64,000 nt of DNA from Paenibacillus aceris. GTDB taxonomy: Bacteria; Bacillota; Bacilli; Paenibacillales; NBRC-103111. A program made the position numbers and the translations under genes. This document shows positions 18,561 to 27,077 of the stretch, piece by piece; position 1 is the stretch's first letter; the number at the start of each line of letters is the position of its first letter. Under the pieces are notes generated by a model. It was not told where the DNA came from, ran no database searches, and was given only the letters and a program-made list of their open reading frames with translations. The stretch is from contig NZ_JAGGKV010000011.1 of NCBI RefSeq assembly GCF_017874035.1, positions 179,333 to 243,332 on the forward strand, in the 5' to 3' direction.

Positions 18561-19175
18561 ATGGAAAACCGCAATATAGAGGATAAAAGACATTTACGAT
18601 CGCTGAATACACGGAAGAAGCTTTTAGAAGCCGCTAGGGAAGTCTTTCTTCAAGAAGGTTTTCAAAAAGCAACGATCTCGCAAATGATTAACAAAGCGGG
18701 TATCGGATACGGAACGGCCTATGTTCATTTTGGAGGAAAAGAAGATCTTTTGATTGTCTTGTTGGAGGATGTCATGGAGCGATTTTTTGACATTGCTGAA
18801 GTCTCCTTCCTGCCCAAATCGAAACAAGAAGCCATGGAAATTATTAACAAACAGGCCTATGCTTTTCTAAAAATGGCGGAAGCCGAGCGGGATATGATGC
18901 AAGTCTTTGAACAAGCAATCGGGGTTTCTTCGTTAGTCTCGGATAAATGGAAAACGATTCGTGAAAAATTTATTGGGCGTATTTCCACGGACATTGCCTA
19001 TTCCCAACAAAATGGGTTAGCTAGATCCGAATTAAATCATGAGATTGTGGCACGAGGCTGGTATTTTACGAATGAAATGTACCTATGGGAAATTGTCCGG
19101 AACGAACATCATGGTTCTGTTGAAGAAGTCGCAACAACGATCACTTCTGTCTACGTCACAGGACTTTATTTATAA
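18561..19175 (+). CDS. TetR-family regulator 2, probable repressor of kynU and amidohydrolase 1
   Basis: A 204-residue repressor with an N-terminal HTH (around ATISQMINKAGIGYGTAYVHF) and a helical ligand domain. The start is the ATG at 18561, preceded by GGGGGAA; an upstream ATG at 18468 would add about 30 residues not found in the paralogue at 6434. It is divergent from kynU with two operator boxes between them, which makes it the best candidate to bind TGACA-N3-TGTCA. Kynurenine or anthranilate as ligand is inference. Confidence 0.85.
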   Translation: MENRNIEDKRHLRSLNTRKKLLEAAREVFLQEGFQKATISQMINKAGIGYGTAYVHFGGKEDLLIVLLEDVMERFFDIAEVSFLPKSKQEAMEIINKQAYAFLKMAEAERDMMQVFEQAIGVSSLVSDKWKTIREKFIGRISTDIAYSQQNGLARSELNHEIVARGWYFTNEMYLWEIVRNEHHGSVEEVATTITSVYVTGLYL

Positions 19176-19194
19176 TCGGACCATAACCTAAATA

Positions 19195-19222
19195 GCCCAG
19201 AAACCGTAAACCGGTTCTGGGC
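19195..19222. terminator. Terminator between convergent tetR2 and the meta-cleavage operon
   Basis: GCCCAGAA pairs with TTCTGGGC, with an imperfect CCG-rich top, followed on the plus strand by CTTTT. It can serve tetR2 and the operon coming from the other side. Confidence 0.7.
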
Positions 19223-19239
19223 CTTTTAGATTCAAACAA

Positions 19240-20025
19240 TTAAGCTTTAACAGTAAAATCAATCGAACCAAGGCCATCCCATTTTGCGGAGACAACATCG
19301 CCCTCATACAGCTGGTGTGCTCCAGTAATTCCGCCAGTTAGAATTAATTGGCCTGCTTTCAGCTTACGACCTCTGCGGGCAAGCATATTAGCCAGCATAG
19401 CTACCGAATTAGCCGGATGTCCGAGGACCGCAGCTCCTGCGCCCAAATCTTTCATTTCTCCGTTAATAGAAAGGGTGACCCCGACCAAGTCCAGATCCAA
19501 TTCAAGCGGATTTCTCATCGTGGAACCAACGAATACACGTGAGGAAGAGGTGTTATCGGCAATCACATCCGGCAAAGTGAATTGGAAATTTTGATATCTG
19601 CTATCAATGATTTCTAATGCAGGAACGACATAATCTGTAGCCGCCAACACCTGTGCTCCTGTAATTCCAGGTCCCTCGATATCCTTGCCAAGAATAAAAG
19701 CAATTTCCGCTTCTACTTTCGGATGTATCAATTCACTTAGCGAAAGCTCTCCGCGATCGACAGCCATATAATCAAAAATGTAGCCGTAAATCGGCTCGTC
19801 TACATTCATTTGCTTCATTTTGGCCATGCTGGTAAAACCCATCTTCATTGCAAAAACTTGATACCCTTGCTCGGCCTTAATTGCAACGATTTCATCTTGG
19901 ATACGGTAGCCATCCTCTATGGACAGTTCAGGATATTCGGCCGTCAGCTTGATGACTTCATGCTTATTTACTTCAGCATCTATAAGCTTTTCGGCTAGAG
20001 TTCTGTTAATTTGATCAGAAAGCAA
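19240..20025 (-). CDS. dmpH: 4-oxalocrotonate (2-oxo-3-hexenedioate) decarboxylase
   Basis: A 261-residue member of the hydratase/decarboxylase family. It converts 2-oxohex-3-enedioate to 2-oxopent-4-enoate and CO2. Marks that favour the decarboxylase side are GFTSMAKMKQMNVDEPIYGY, IHPKVEAEIAFIL and EIIDSRYQNFQFTLPDVIADN. The start is the TTG at 20025, with GGGGGGA just upstream; it overlaps the end of the aldolase gene by 11 bases, so translation is coupled. It is the last gene of the twelve-gene operon. The related gene at 21984 is the hydratase; the split between the two is by motif reading. Confidence 0.85.
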   Translation of the reverse strand: MLSDQINRTLAEKLIDAEVNKHEVIKLTAEYPELSIEDGYRIQDEIVAIKAEQGYQVFAMKMGFTSMAKMKQMNVDEPIYGYIFDYMAVDRGELSLSELIHPKVEAEIAFILGKDIEGPGITGAQVLAATDYVVPALEIIDSRYQNFQFTLPDVIADNTSSSRVFVGSTMRNPLELDLDLVGVTLSINGEMKDLGAGAAVLGHPANSVAMLANMLARRGRKLKAGQLILTGGITGAHQLYEGDVVSAKWDGLGSIDFTVKA

Positions 20026-21052
20026 ACTGGTTCCCCCCTCGAGAGTTACGCTTAGAGATTTCTGCAGCAATGTCGATGATCATATCCTCTTGCCCACCAA
20101 CAACTTTGCGCTTTCCAAGTTCGATTAGGATATCGCGGGAATCAATTCCGAACTTTTTCGCTGCACGTTCCGCATGCAAACGGAAGCTGGAGTAGACGCC
20201 GGCATAGCCGAGAACCAGGCTGTTTTTAGTGATTTCTTGAGGCACCTCAAGAATAGGCGCTACGATATCTTCTGCCAAATCCATCATTTTGTACAAATCC
20301 ACACCAGTGCAAATGCCCATTCGCTCCAACACGGCGATTAAGACCTCGGTTTGCGTGTTGCCTGCACCTGCGCCTAAGCAGCGTACGCTGCCGTCAATCC
20401 GTGTGGCACCTTCCTCAATAGCGGCAAGCGTATTGGCCATAGCCAAGGATAAATTGTTGTGACCATGAAATCCTACATCAATACCGACGCTTTGCTTCAG
20501 AGCTCGAATTCGCTCCGCAACTTCTTTGGGCAGCATCGCACCTGCTGAATCAAAGATATACACGGCATCTGCGCCATAGCTCTCCATCAATTTCGCTTGC
20601 TCCACAATTTTATTCGGAGATGCCATGTGGGACATCATCAAAAATCCGATCGTCTCAAGCCCTAGTTCCTTTGAGCGAGCAATGTGCTGCGCAGAAACGT
20701 CAGCCTCCGTTACATGGGTTCCAATGCGCGCCATGCCTACACCTAGCTTTGCAGCGGCATTTAAATGTTTGATCGTACCGATTCCCGGTAAAAGCAATAC
20801 AGCAATTTTGGCTTGTTTGCAAACGGAAACGGCTGCTTCAATCAGTTCCATTTCATCCGTTCGGGATAATCCATATTGCAAAGATGAACCGGCAAGCCCA
20901 TCCCCGTGCGTCACTTCGATGTAAGGAACGTTCGCTTCATCAAGTGCGCGGGCTACATTGACCACTTGCTCCACGGTGTATTGATGGTTGATCGCATGGC
21001 TGCCGTCACGAAGCGCTACTTCCGTAATAAGAATATCGCGGTTTACACTCAT
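20015..21052 (-). CDS. mhpE: 4-hydroxy-2-oxovalerate aldolase
   Basis: A 345-residue DmpG/MhpE-type class II aldolase that cleaves 4-hydroxy-2-oxopentanoate into pyruvate and acetaldehyde. Marks are the metal-binding TEVALRDGSHAINHQYT and the later GFHGHNNLSLAMAN with its two His. The C-terminal half carries the communication domain that contacts the dehydrogenase. GGAGA precedes the ATG chosen; an upstream ATG in the same frame gives a basic extension not typical of the family. It forms a channelling complex with the product of the next upstream gene. Confidence 0.92.
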   Translation of the reverse strand: MSVNRDILITEVALRDGSHAINHQYTVEQVVNVARALDEANVPYIEVTHGDGLAGSSLQYGLSRTDEMELIEAAVSVCKQAKIAVLLLPGIGTIKHLNAAAKLGVGMARIGTHVTEADVSAQHIARSKELGLETIGFLMMSHMASPNKIVEQAKLMESYGADAVYIFDSAGAMLPKEVAERIRALKQSVGIDVGFHGHNNLSLAMANTLAAIEEGATRIDGSVRCLGAGAGNTQTEVLIAVLERMGICTGVDLYKMMDLAEDIVAPILEVPQEITKNSLVLGYAGVYSSFRLHAERAAKKFGIDSRDILIELGKRKVVGGQEDMIIDIAAEISKRNSRGGNQFAF

Positions 21053-21074
21053 CTGTCTCCTTCTCCTTTCTTGT

Positions 21075-21959
21075 TTATGCTGTCTCTGCGATGCGGGATT
21101 TGGCAAATTCCTCAGCCACTTTTACTGCTGTAGCTGTCATAATATCCAAATTACCCGAGTATTTAGGGAGGTAATCGCCAGCTCCTTCTACTTCTAGGAA
21201 CACCGTTACTCTGTTTTTGTCAAAAATAGGTTCCGTGCGAAGTCGATACCCTGGCACATACGATTGTATGTAGGCAACTGTCTGGTCGATTGACTTCACA
21301 ATGTCCTCTTCATCGAGATGATCCGGGTCTACCAAAGCATATACCGTATCTCTCATCAAAATCGGTGGTTCAGCAGGATTCATGATAATAATCGCTTTTC
21401 CTTTTTTCGCTCCGCCAATGCTTTCAATACCGTGGGAAGTCGTTTCCGTAAACTCATCAATATTCGCGCGAGTTCCCGGTCCAGCGCTTTTACTTGAGAT
21501 GGTGGCGACAATTTCGGCGTAGCTCACTGGGCTGACCTTATTAATCGCATGAACAATCGGAATCGTCGCTTGTCCACCACAAGTAATCAAGTTAATATTT
21601 GATGCACTCATATGAGCGCCAAGATTAACACTCGGAACAACGTAAGGTCCAACTGCCGCCGGTGTTAGATCAATCGCTATTTTCCCTGCTTCCCGGAGTG
21701 CCTTGGCATGTCGAATATGAGCTTTGGCAGACGTAGCGTCAAACACGATATCGGCAAGCTCCGGGGTTTGCTCCAAAAATTGCTTCAGTCCTCCGGCGAA
21801 CACTTCAAATCCGTGATTTTTTGCACGGCGAAGTCCTTCCGATTCGGCGTCAATCCCGATCATTGAAGTTAATTCAAGCACATCTGATCGGCTTATCTTC
21901 ATCATCAAGTCGGTGCCGATGTTCCCAGAGCCCAGAATAGCTACCTTTATTTTAGACAT
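21075..21959 (-). CDS. mhpF: Acetaldehyde dehydrogenase (acylating)
   Basis: A 294-residue DmpF/MhpF-type enzyme that converts acetaldehyde, CoA and NAD to acetyl-CoA. It has the Rossmann motif AILGSGNIGTDL near the N-terminus and the catalytic Cys in LITCGGQATIPIVHAI. GGAGGAG lies before the ATG at 21959. It lies immediately upstream of its partner aldolase, as in nearly all meta-cleavage operons. Confidence 0.93.
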   Translation of the reverse strand: MSKIKVAILGSGNIGTDLMMKISRSDVLELTSMIGIDAESEGLRRAKNHGFEVFAGGLKQFLEQTPELADIVFDATSAKAHIRHAKALREAGKIAIDLTPAAVGPYVVPSVNLGAHMSASNINLITCGGQATIPIVHAINKVSPVSYAEIVATISSKSAGPGTRANIDEFTETTSHGIESIGGAKKGKAIIIMNPAEPPILMRDTVYALVDPDHLDEEDIVKSIDQTVAYIQSYVPGYRLRTEPIFDKNRVTVFLEVEGAGDYLPKYSGNLDIMTATAVKVAEEFAKSRIAETA

Positions 21960-21983
21960 TCTACTCTCCTCCAAATTATACAG

Positions 21984-22769
21984 TTAAGATGTAAACCTGA
22001 CGCCAACTTCCCCCAGATGGGCAATACGTGCGCTGAAATAATCACCAGGAGCCGCATTGGCAGCCGCAGACAGCGCTCCGGAAAGGATAACTTCTCCGGC
22101 TTTTAACGTAATGCCGAATTCAAACAATTTATTAGCAAGCCAGGCTACACAAGTTGCCGGATTGCCTAGCGCCGCAGCGCCAACACCGGTATTGATCAAC
22201 TCTCCGTTTTTATAGAAAGCCATACCCGCCATGACGAGATCAATTTGATCCGGCTTGACTGGACGCCCTCCGAGTACATATAAACCGGAAGATGCGTTAT
22301 CGGCAACCGTATCCTCAAGCTTGATTTTCCAGTCCGCAATGCGGCTGTCTACAATTTCCAAGGCCGGCAGCACATAATCGGTTGCCATAAGGACATCATG
22401 CGCAGTTACCCGCGGACCTACCAAGTCGCGCTTCAGGATGAAAGCGATTTCAGCTTCCGCTTTTGGCTGAAGAACGCGTGCAAACGAAATTTCTCCGTTA
22501 TTTTCGACTGCCATATCATCTAACAAATGACCATAATCCGGTTGATCAACACCCAATAACTTTTGCATAGCCAGTGAAGTAAGCCCAATTTTCTTGCCTA
22601 CGATTTTAGCGCCGTCCGCCACTTTCCGTTCGATTGTTTTCAATTGAACGTTGTATGCTTCTTCGACGGTAAAGTTTGAGTCCAAGGACGTCAACGGTGA
22701 TACCCCGTGTCCAATTTTTACAGCCTTTTCTAAGTAATCAGCAAATCGTGTAATCTTCACCAAATCCAA
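21984..22769 (-). CDS. mhpD: 2-oxopent-4-enoate hydratase
   Basis: A 261-residue DmpE/MhpD-type hydratase that adds water to 2-oxopent-4-enoate (2-hydroxypenta-2,4-dienoate), giving 4-hydroxy-2-oxopentanoate. Marks are GKKIGLTSLAMQKLLGVDQP, LQPKAEAEIAFIL and ALEIVDSRIADWKIKLEDTV. The start is taken as the TTG at 22769, with GGAGGAGG upstream; a GTG 18 bases earlier would fall in the RBS itself. It resembles the decarboxylase at the operon end, as is normal for this family. Confidence 0.85.
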   Translation of the reverse strand: MDLVKITRFADYLEKAVKIGHGVSPLTSLDSNFTVEEAYNVQLKTIERKVADGAKIVGKKIGLTSLAMQKLLGVDQPDYGHLLDDMAVENNGEISFARVLQPKAEAEIAFILKRDLVGPRVTAHDVLMATDYVLPALEIVDSRIADWKIKLEDTVADNASSGLYVLGGRPVKPDQIDLVMAGMAFYKNGELINTGVGAAALGNPATCVAWLANKLFEFGITLKAGEVILSGALSAAANAAPGDYFSARIAHLGEVGVRFTS

Positions 22770-22812
22770 CTTCTCTTCCTCCTCCACGTTTTGTGAGACG
22801 TCGAATCTCTTT

Positions 22813-24282
22813 CTATAGCTTCATGGTAACGGTCTTAGCTTCCGTATAAAACTCGAAGCTATGACGCCCGCCTTCACGACCGATCCCACTATCTTTTGCT
22901 CCCCCAAAAGGAGTGCGCAAATCGCGAACATACCAGCAATTAATCCACAATAGACCGGATTTCACTTGATCGGCAACGCGGTGCGCGCGTCTCAAATCAT
23001 TCGTCCATACGACTCCAGCTAATCCATAAATGGAATCATTGGCAATTTGAATCGCCTCTTCTTCTGTTTTAAACGGAATAATGACAATGACCGGACCGAA
23101 AATTTCTTCTTGAGCCACTCTCATTTTGTTGTCTACATCGTAAAATACGGTTGGTTCGTAGAAATTACCATCTCCGAGGGTAGTAATTTTCTTACCGCCA
23201 TAAGCCAGTTTAGCACCTTCGCTTTGGCCGATCTGTACATACTCATCAACCGTGTTCAAATGACCACGCGATACGAGCGCGCCCATGTCCGTCTCTTCAT
23301 CAAGCGGATTACCCACTTTAATCTGTTTAACAGCAGCAACGAATTTTTCCAGAAACTTGTCGTAGACACTCTCTTGAACTAATAATCTGGAACCTGCTAA
23401 ACAAATTTCCCCTTGATTACGGAAAATAGCTTCAATGGATCCTTTAACCGCCTCATCCAAATCGGCGTCCTCAAACACAATGTTAGCTGACTTCCCTCCG
23501 AGTTCAAGCGATACCGGTATAAGTTGAGAAGCTGCATTTTTCATTACTGTCTTTCCAGTCGTTGTTTCTCCGACAAAAGAAATACGGCGCACATGGGGAT
23601 GAGTGGTCATCGCCGTGCCGACAGTTCCGCCAGGACCAGTAAGTATATTTAGAACACCGGGAGGCAGACCTGCTTCATTCGCAATTTCGCCAAGCATAAC
23701 AGCGCTAAGCGGCGTGTAAGAAGCCGGTTTCACGATCACGGTGTTTCCTGATGCGAGCGCCGCAGAAGCTTTCCATGTCATTTGCATAAACGGCAGGTTC
23801 CAAGGAATGATAAGGCTTGTTACACCTGCAGGCGCATATTTGGAATATGACATGTACTTGTTCATATCGTAATGCTCATGCACCATGTATTTGGCCATTT
23901 CGGCAAAGAAACGCATGTTCCAAGCCGCTCGCGGGATGTCAAAGCCTCGGCTTTCTTTAATCGGCTTACCGACGTCAAGCGTCTCCACCATCGCCAATTC
24001 ATCCACTCTCTCCAGGATGAGATCGGACATTCTGCACAAAATTTTCGCTCTTTCTTCGACCGCCATTTTGCTCCAGACGCCGCTTTCGAACGTGCGATGA
24101 GCCACATCAATCGCATAGTTCACATCCTGCTCGTTTGCATTCGCCACAGTCGTTAGTTTTAAATTTGTCGCAGGATCAATCGTATCGAACGTCTCACCGG
24201 AGATTGCGTCTACATATTCACCATTAATAAACAACTTTGCGGCTCTGATTTTCACCTGGTTGCCTTGTATCGTCTGACTCAT
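22813..24282 (-). CDS. amnC: 2-aminomuconate semialdehyde dehydrogenase
   Basis: A 489-residue NAD-dependent aldehyde dehydrogenase of the 2-hydroxymuconic/2-aminomuconic semialdehyde group. The catalytic Cys lies in NQGEICLAGSR, the general base Glu in LELGGKSANIVFEDAD, and the cofactor region has PWNLPFMQMTWK. The start at 24282 is preceded by AGGAGG with 7-base spacing. It oxidises 2-aminomuconate-6-semialdehyde to 2-aminomuconate. Placement between the decarboxylase/deaminase pair and the hydratase fits this substrate. Confidence 0.9.
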   Translation of the reverse strand: MSQTIQGNQVKIRAAKLFINGEYVDAISGETFDTIDPATNLKLTTVANANEQDVNYAIDVAHRTFESGVWSKMAVEERAKILCRMSDLILERVDELAMVETLDVGKPIKESRGFDIPRAAWNMRFFAEMAKYMVHEHYDMNKYMSYSKYAPAGVTSLIIPWNLPFMQMTWKASAALASGNTVIVKPASYTPLSAVMLGEIANEAGLPPGVLNILTGPGGTVGTAMTTHPHVRRISFVGETTTGKTVMKNAASQLIPVSLELGGKSANIVFEDADLDEAVKGSIEAIFRNQGEICLAGSRLLVQESVYDKFLEKFVAAVKQIKVGNPLDEETDMGALVSRGHLNTVDEYVQIGQSEGAKLAYGGKKITTLGDGNFYEPTVFYDVDNKMRVAQEEIFGPVIVIIPFKTEEEAIQIANDSIYGLAGVVWTNDLRRAHRVADQVKSGLLWINCWYVRDLRTPFGGAKDSGIGREGGRHSFEFYTEAKTVTMKL

Positions 24283-24292
24283 TGGAAACCTC

Positions 24293-24754
24293 CTACTCCT
24301 CGACTTCAAGAATCATTTCAACTTCAACTGCATTATTGAGCGGCAGCTGCGCCATTCCTACAGCCGATCGTCCATGCTTTCCTTTTTCCCCGAATACCTC
24401 TACAAGCAAATCGGATGCGCCGTTCATCACCTTCGGTTGATCTGTAAAATCAGGAGAGCTGTTTACAAAGCCCAAGATTTTGACGATCCGCTTCACTTTG
24501 CTCAGGTCCCCAACTTCTTGCTTAACGACAGTGAGCAGATTGAGCATACACTGTCTTGCTGCCGCGTAGCCTACCTCAATGGTCACATCTTCGCCGAGCT
24601 TTCCGCGATATTCATTCGTTCCTTGTCCAGCCGTAAAAATCAAGTTTCCTGTGCGCACGCAGCCTACATAGTTCCCAACCGCTTTACGCGGGTCAGGCAG
24701 TTTAAAACCAAGTTCTTGCAATCTTTGTTCCGGCGTAACATTTGAATTTGTCAT
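24293..24754 (-). CDS. amnD: 2-aminomuconate deaminase (RidA/YjgF family)
   Basis: A 153-residue RidA-fold protein. Members of this subgroup (AmnD/NbaF) hydrolyse 2-aminomuconate to 4-oxalocrotonate and ammonia. Marks are FTAGQGTNEYRGKLGEDVT, RQCMLNLL, VKRIVKILGFVNSSPDFTDQP and the closing GRSAVGMAQLPLNNAVEVEM. AAGGTG precedes the ATG at 24754; a GTG three codons earlier is inside that RBS. The function rests mainly on its place between the decarboxylase and dehydrogenase genes. Confidence 0.87.
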   Translation of the reverse strand: MTNSNVTPEQRLQELGFKLPDPRKAVGNYVGCVRTGNLIFTAGQGTNEYRGKLGEDVTIEVGYAAARQCMLNLLTVVKQEVGDLSKVKRIVKILGFVNSSPDFTDQPKVMNGASDLLVEVFGEKGKHGRSAVGMAQLPLNNAVEVEMILEVEE

Positions 24755-24768
24755 AGCTCTCACCTTGT

Positions 24769-25764
24769 TTATTTAATGTTTAAAAATCGTAATGCGTTTG
24801 CCCCGAGCATAGCCAGCCTTTGCTCCTCCGGAACATCCAGCGTACGGTCAATGACTTCCCCAGGCGGCACTTCTCGTAATAAGAACGGGTAATCCGAGCC
24901 CATCATGATGCGACCGTAGCCAAACTTATCAACCAGATATTTGACATTCCCCGGATCGTTGACGAGCGAGTCAAAGTAAAAATTATCTGTGTAATGGCTT
25001 GGCGGATTCGAAGTGAGTCTCAAATGCGGCCATACATGCCACCCCTTATCAAGACGAGGCAGGATATATGGAAACGAGCCCCCGCCGTGTGCAAAACAAA
25101 TTTTGAGTTTCGGGAACTTCTCAATGACCCCTCCCAAGATTAAACTTGCCGCAGCCAAAGCCGTTTCACTCGGCATCCCGACGGTGTACATGAGATTGTG
25201 ACGAGGCATCCGCTCTTTGCCCATTGTCTCCCATGGGTGGACAAATAATGGCACATTCCATTGCTCACACATGTGGAAAAATTCAATCAATGAAGGATCA
25301 TCTAAGTTGCTGCCATTGACATTTGTGCCGATTTCGATTCCTTTTAAACCAAGTACATTTATGCAACGATCCATTTCACGTATAGCAACTTCCGGATTTT
25401 GCAGCGGAACCGCTCCCAGTCCGATAAAACGATCTGGATATTGGCTAACTGTTTCTGCGATGAAATCATTCTGAATCCGAGCCATCGCCTCCGCCTCTGC
25501 TGCAGGAGCCCAATAGGAGAATGTAACAGGAATAGGAGACAGCACTTGAATATCTACATGTTCCCGCTCCATATCGTATATTCTCTTAACGGGGTCCCAA
25601 CACTGATCCGTGATTTCACGGAACACCTTACCTGCAACCATAATGTTGGCGCCGCATGTGCAAGTTCGCTGAATCGTGGGCCAACGCCCACCCGCATATT
25701 TTTCATTAAAGTCAGGAAAATCTTCTGGAATAATATGTGTATGGAAATCTACTCGCATGTCCAT
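24769..25764 (-). CDS. nbaD: 2-amino-3-carboxymuconate-6-semialdehyde decarboxylase
   Basis: A 331-residue amidohydrolase-fold, zinc-dependent decarboxylase (ACMSD). It begins with the HxH metal pair in VDFHTHIIPEDFP, then has FAHGGGSFPYILPRLDKGW and the metal Asp in MMGSDYPF. It removes CO2 from the ring-cleavage product and so diverts it from spontaneous closure to quinolinate. The start overlaps the end of the dioxygenase gene by 16 bases; an ATG two codons later (25758) is equally possible. Confidence 0.93.
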   Translation of the reverse strand: MDMRVDFHTHIIPEDFPDFNEKYAGGRWPTIQRTCTCGANIMVAGKVFREITDQCWDPVKRIYDMEREHVDIQVLSPIPVTFSYWAPAAEAEAMARIQNDFIAETVSQYPDRFIGLGAVPLQNPEVAIREMDRCINVLGLKGIEIGTNVNGSNLDDPSLIEFFHMCEQWNVPLFVHPWETMGKERMPRHNLMYTVGMPSETALAAASLILGGVIEKFPKLKICFAHGGGSFPYILPRLDKGWHVWPHLRLTSNPPSHYTDNFYFDSLVNDPGNVKYLVDKFGYGRIMMGSDYPFLLREVPPGEVIDRTLDVPEEQRLAMLGANALRFLNIK

Positions 25765-26279
25765 TCACTCGCTTCGGGAGCCATCTCATGTCCGCATTTA
25801 TCGCACTTTCTCAGATCTTCGTTGCCGTTAAAAGCCTGGATCGCTTCTTTAACTTGAACTTCAATATTTGTCAATTGAACCGTAGTACGGTGCATCATAT
25901 GATCGCATTTTTCGCAGAACCAAACGAAGCTTTCCAGCTCGCCTTCAGGTCTGCTGCGTTCAATAACGAGACCAATCGTGTCCGCGATCCGGTGCGGGGA
26001 GTGGGGAACATTAGGCGGAAGCAGGAACATCTCTCCCTCTTTCACAGTAATGACCTCGCGTTTGCCTTCCTTATTGATGATCTCGACGAAACAATCTCCC
26101 TTTAGCTGATAAAATACTTCTTCGGAAGGATCGACATGAAAATCGCGTCGCTTGTTAGGACCTCCAAGAAGCATAACCATCAATTCCGTGTCTTTCCATA
26201 TAACTTTGTTGTTCACCGGAGGTTTAAGCTGATCTTTGTTTTCCTCGATAAATTTCATCAAATTGATAGGTTTAAGCAT
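25749..26279 (-). CDS. nbaC: 3-hydroxyanthranilate 3,4-dioxygenase
   Basis: A 176-residue cupin that opens 3-hydroxyanthranilate to 2-amino-3-carboxymuconate semialdehyde. Likely iron ligands are His48 (RRDFHVDP), Glu54 and His93 (PPNVPHSPHR). A rubredoxin-like second metal site at the C-terminus has Cys122/Cys125 (CEKCDH) and Cys159/Cys162 (CDKCGH), as in the bacterial homodimeric enzymes. Its stop codon lies inside the start region of the decarboxylase gene, so the two are coupled. Confidence 0.95.
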   Translation of the reverse strand: MLKPINLMKFIEENKDQLKPPVNNKVIWKDTELMVMLLGGPNKRRDFHVDPSEEVFYQLKGDCFVEIINKEGKREVITVKEGEMFLLPPNVPHSPHRIADTIGLVIERSRPEGELESFVWFCEKCDHMMHRTTVQLTNIEVQVKEAIQAFNGNEDLRKCDKCGHEMAPEASEWTCE

Positions 26280-26323
26280 TTCGAATCACTCCTCAGTTAT
26301 TGGTATGGGTAAGATTTCCTTGC

Positions 26324-26515
26324 TCAAGAGCGTATCTTTTCCACCGTTTTTCCGGCAATTCCCCAGTGCGTTAACGGAATATCATATAGTAAAACCCTTA
26401 TACTTTCGGGTGAAACTTGCAGCGTTTCGGACACCGTTTGAGTGACACGTTCAATCAGCTCATCTTTTACTTCCTGATCTCTTCCTTCTAGGATCTTCAT
26501 CTCAATTATCGGCAT
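26324..26515 (-). CDS. 4-oxalocrotonate tautomerase
   Basis: A 63-residue tautomerase. The initiator Met is followed by Pro, the catalytic base of the family (MPIIEMKILEGR), and the length is typical. It isomerises 2-hydroxymuconate to 2-oxohex-3-enedioate ahead of the decarboxylase. Its ATG follows the stop of the flavin reductase gene without a gap. Confidence 0.9.
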   Translation of the reverse strand: MPIIEMKILEGRDQEVKDELIERVTQTVSETLQVSPESIRVLLYDIPLTHWGIAGKTVEKIRS

Positions 26516-27064
26516 TTAAACAGTCCCTTCTGTTTTCAACGCCTTTTGCATAAAGACAACCTCTTGAGCCAAATTCGCAATTCGTTCCAATACATCAGCG
26601 TCAACAATTTCATTCAGTTTATTGAAATGATCGTTATTCGCATAGACATAACCTGGAGCAACATAAGCTCGGAAATAACCGGCGATCGGCTTCAATTGAT
26701 TTTCAATTACTAGAAAATGCTGATAAGTACCTCCTGTTGCGGCAAATCCCATTACTTTGTTACGAAGAGCCTGCGGAGGAATATGGTCGAACAGGTTTTT
26801 CAGAACACCTGTGATAGACCCCTGAAAGATCGGCGTACCGATGATATAAAAGTCAGCCGACGTGATCATGTCGATGACCTTCTGAGTATCGTCCTCATAG
26901 GCGGAGAGCGCACGTCCGTCAACGAAGGAAACTTTGTAATCCCTCATATCCAGCAGTTCAACTTCAATATCAGGGTTTTGCCTTTTAACCTCATCAAGTG
27001 CTTTTTGCACGACGATGCTTGGTTTTGCGCCAATGATCGTTCCAGATATACCCAATAGTTTCAT
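26516..27064 (-). CDS. NAD(P)H-dependent flavin reductase, component of anthranilate hydroxylase
   Basis: A 182-residue flavodoxin-fold reductase of the SsuE/NADPH-dependent FMN reductase family (GISGTIIGAKPSIVVQKAL at the flavin phosphate site, GTPIFQGSITGVLKNLFDH in the middle). It should supply reduced flavin to the HpaB-type oxygenase. In Geobacillus the FAD-dependent anthranilate 3-monooxygenase is described, as I recall it, as an oxygenase with a separate reductase and an FAD synthetase encoded together, which is the set seen here. Confidence 0.85.
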   Translation of the reverse strand: MKLLGISGTIIGAKPSIVVQKALDEVKRQNPDIEVELLDMRDYKVSFVDGRALSAYEDDTQKVIDMITSADFYIIGTPIFQGSITGVLKNLFDHIPPQALRNKVMGFAATGGTYQHFLVIENQLKPIAGYFRAYVAPGYVYANNDHFNKLNEIVDADVLERIANLAQEVVFMQKALKTEGTV

Positions 27065-27077
27065 TCTGACTCACTCC

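Noticed and set aside
21984..22787. Calling this gene the decarboxylase and the one at 19240 the hydratase
   Set aside because: The AKMKQM...PIYGY and SRYQNF motifs of decarboxylases are in the 19240 gene, while this one has the hydratase-type SLAMQKLLGVDQP.
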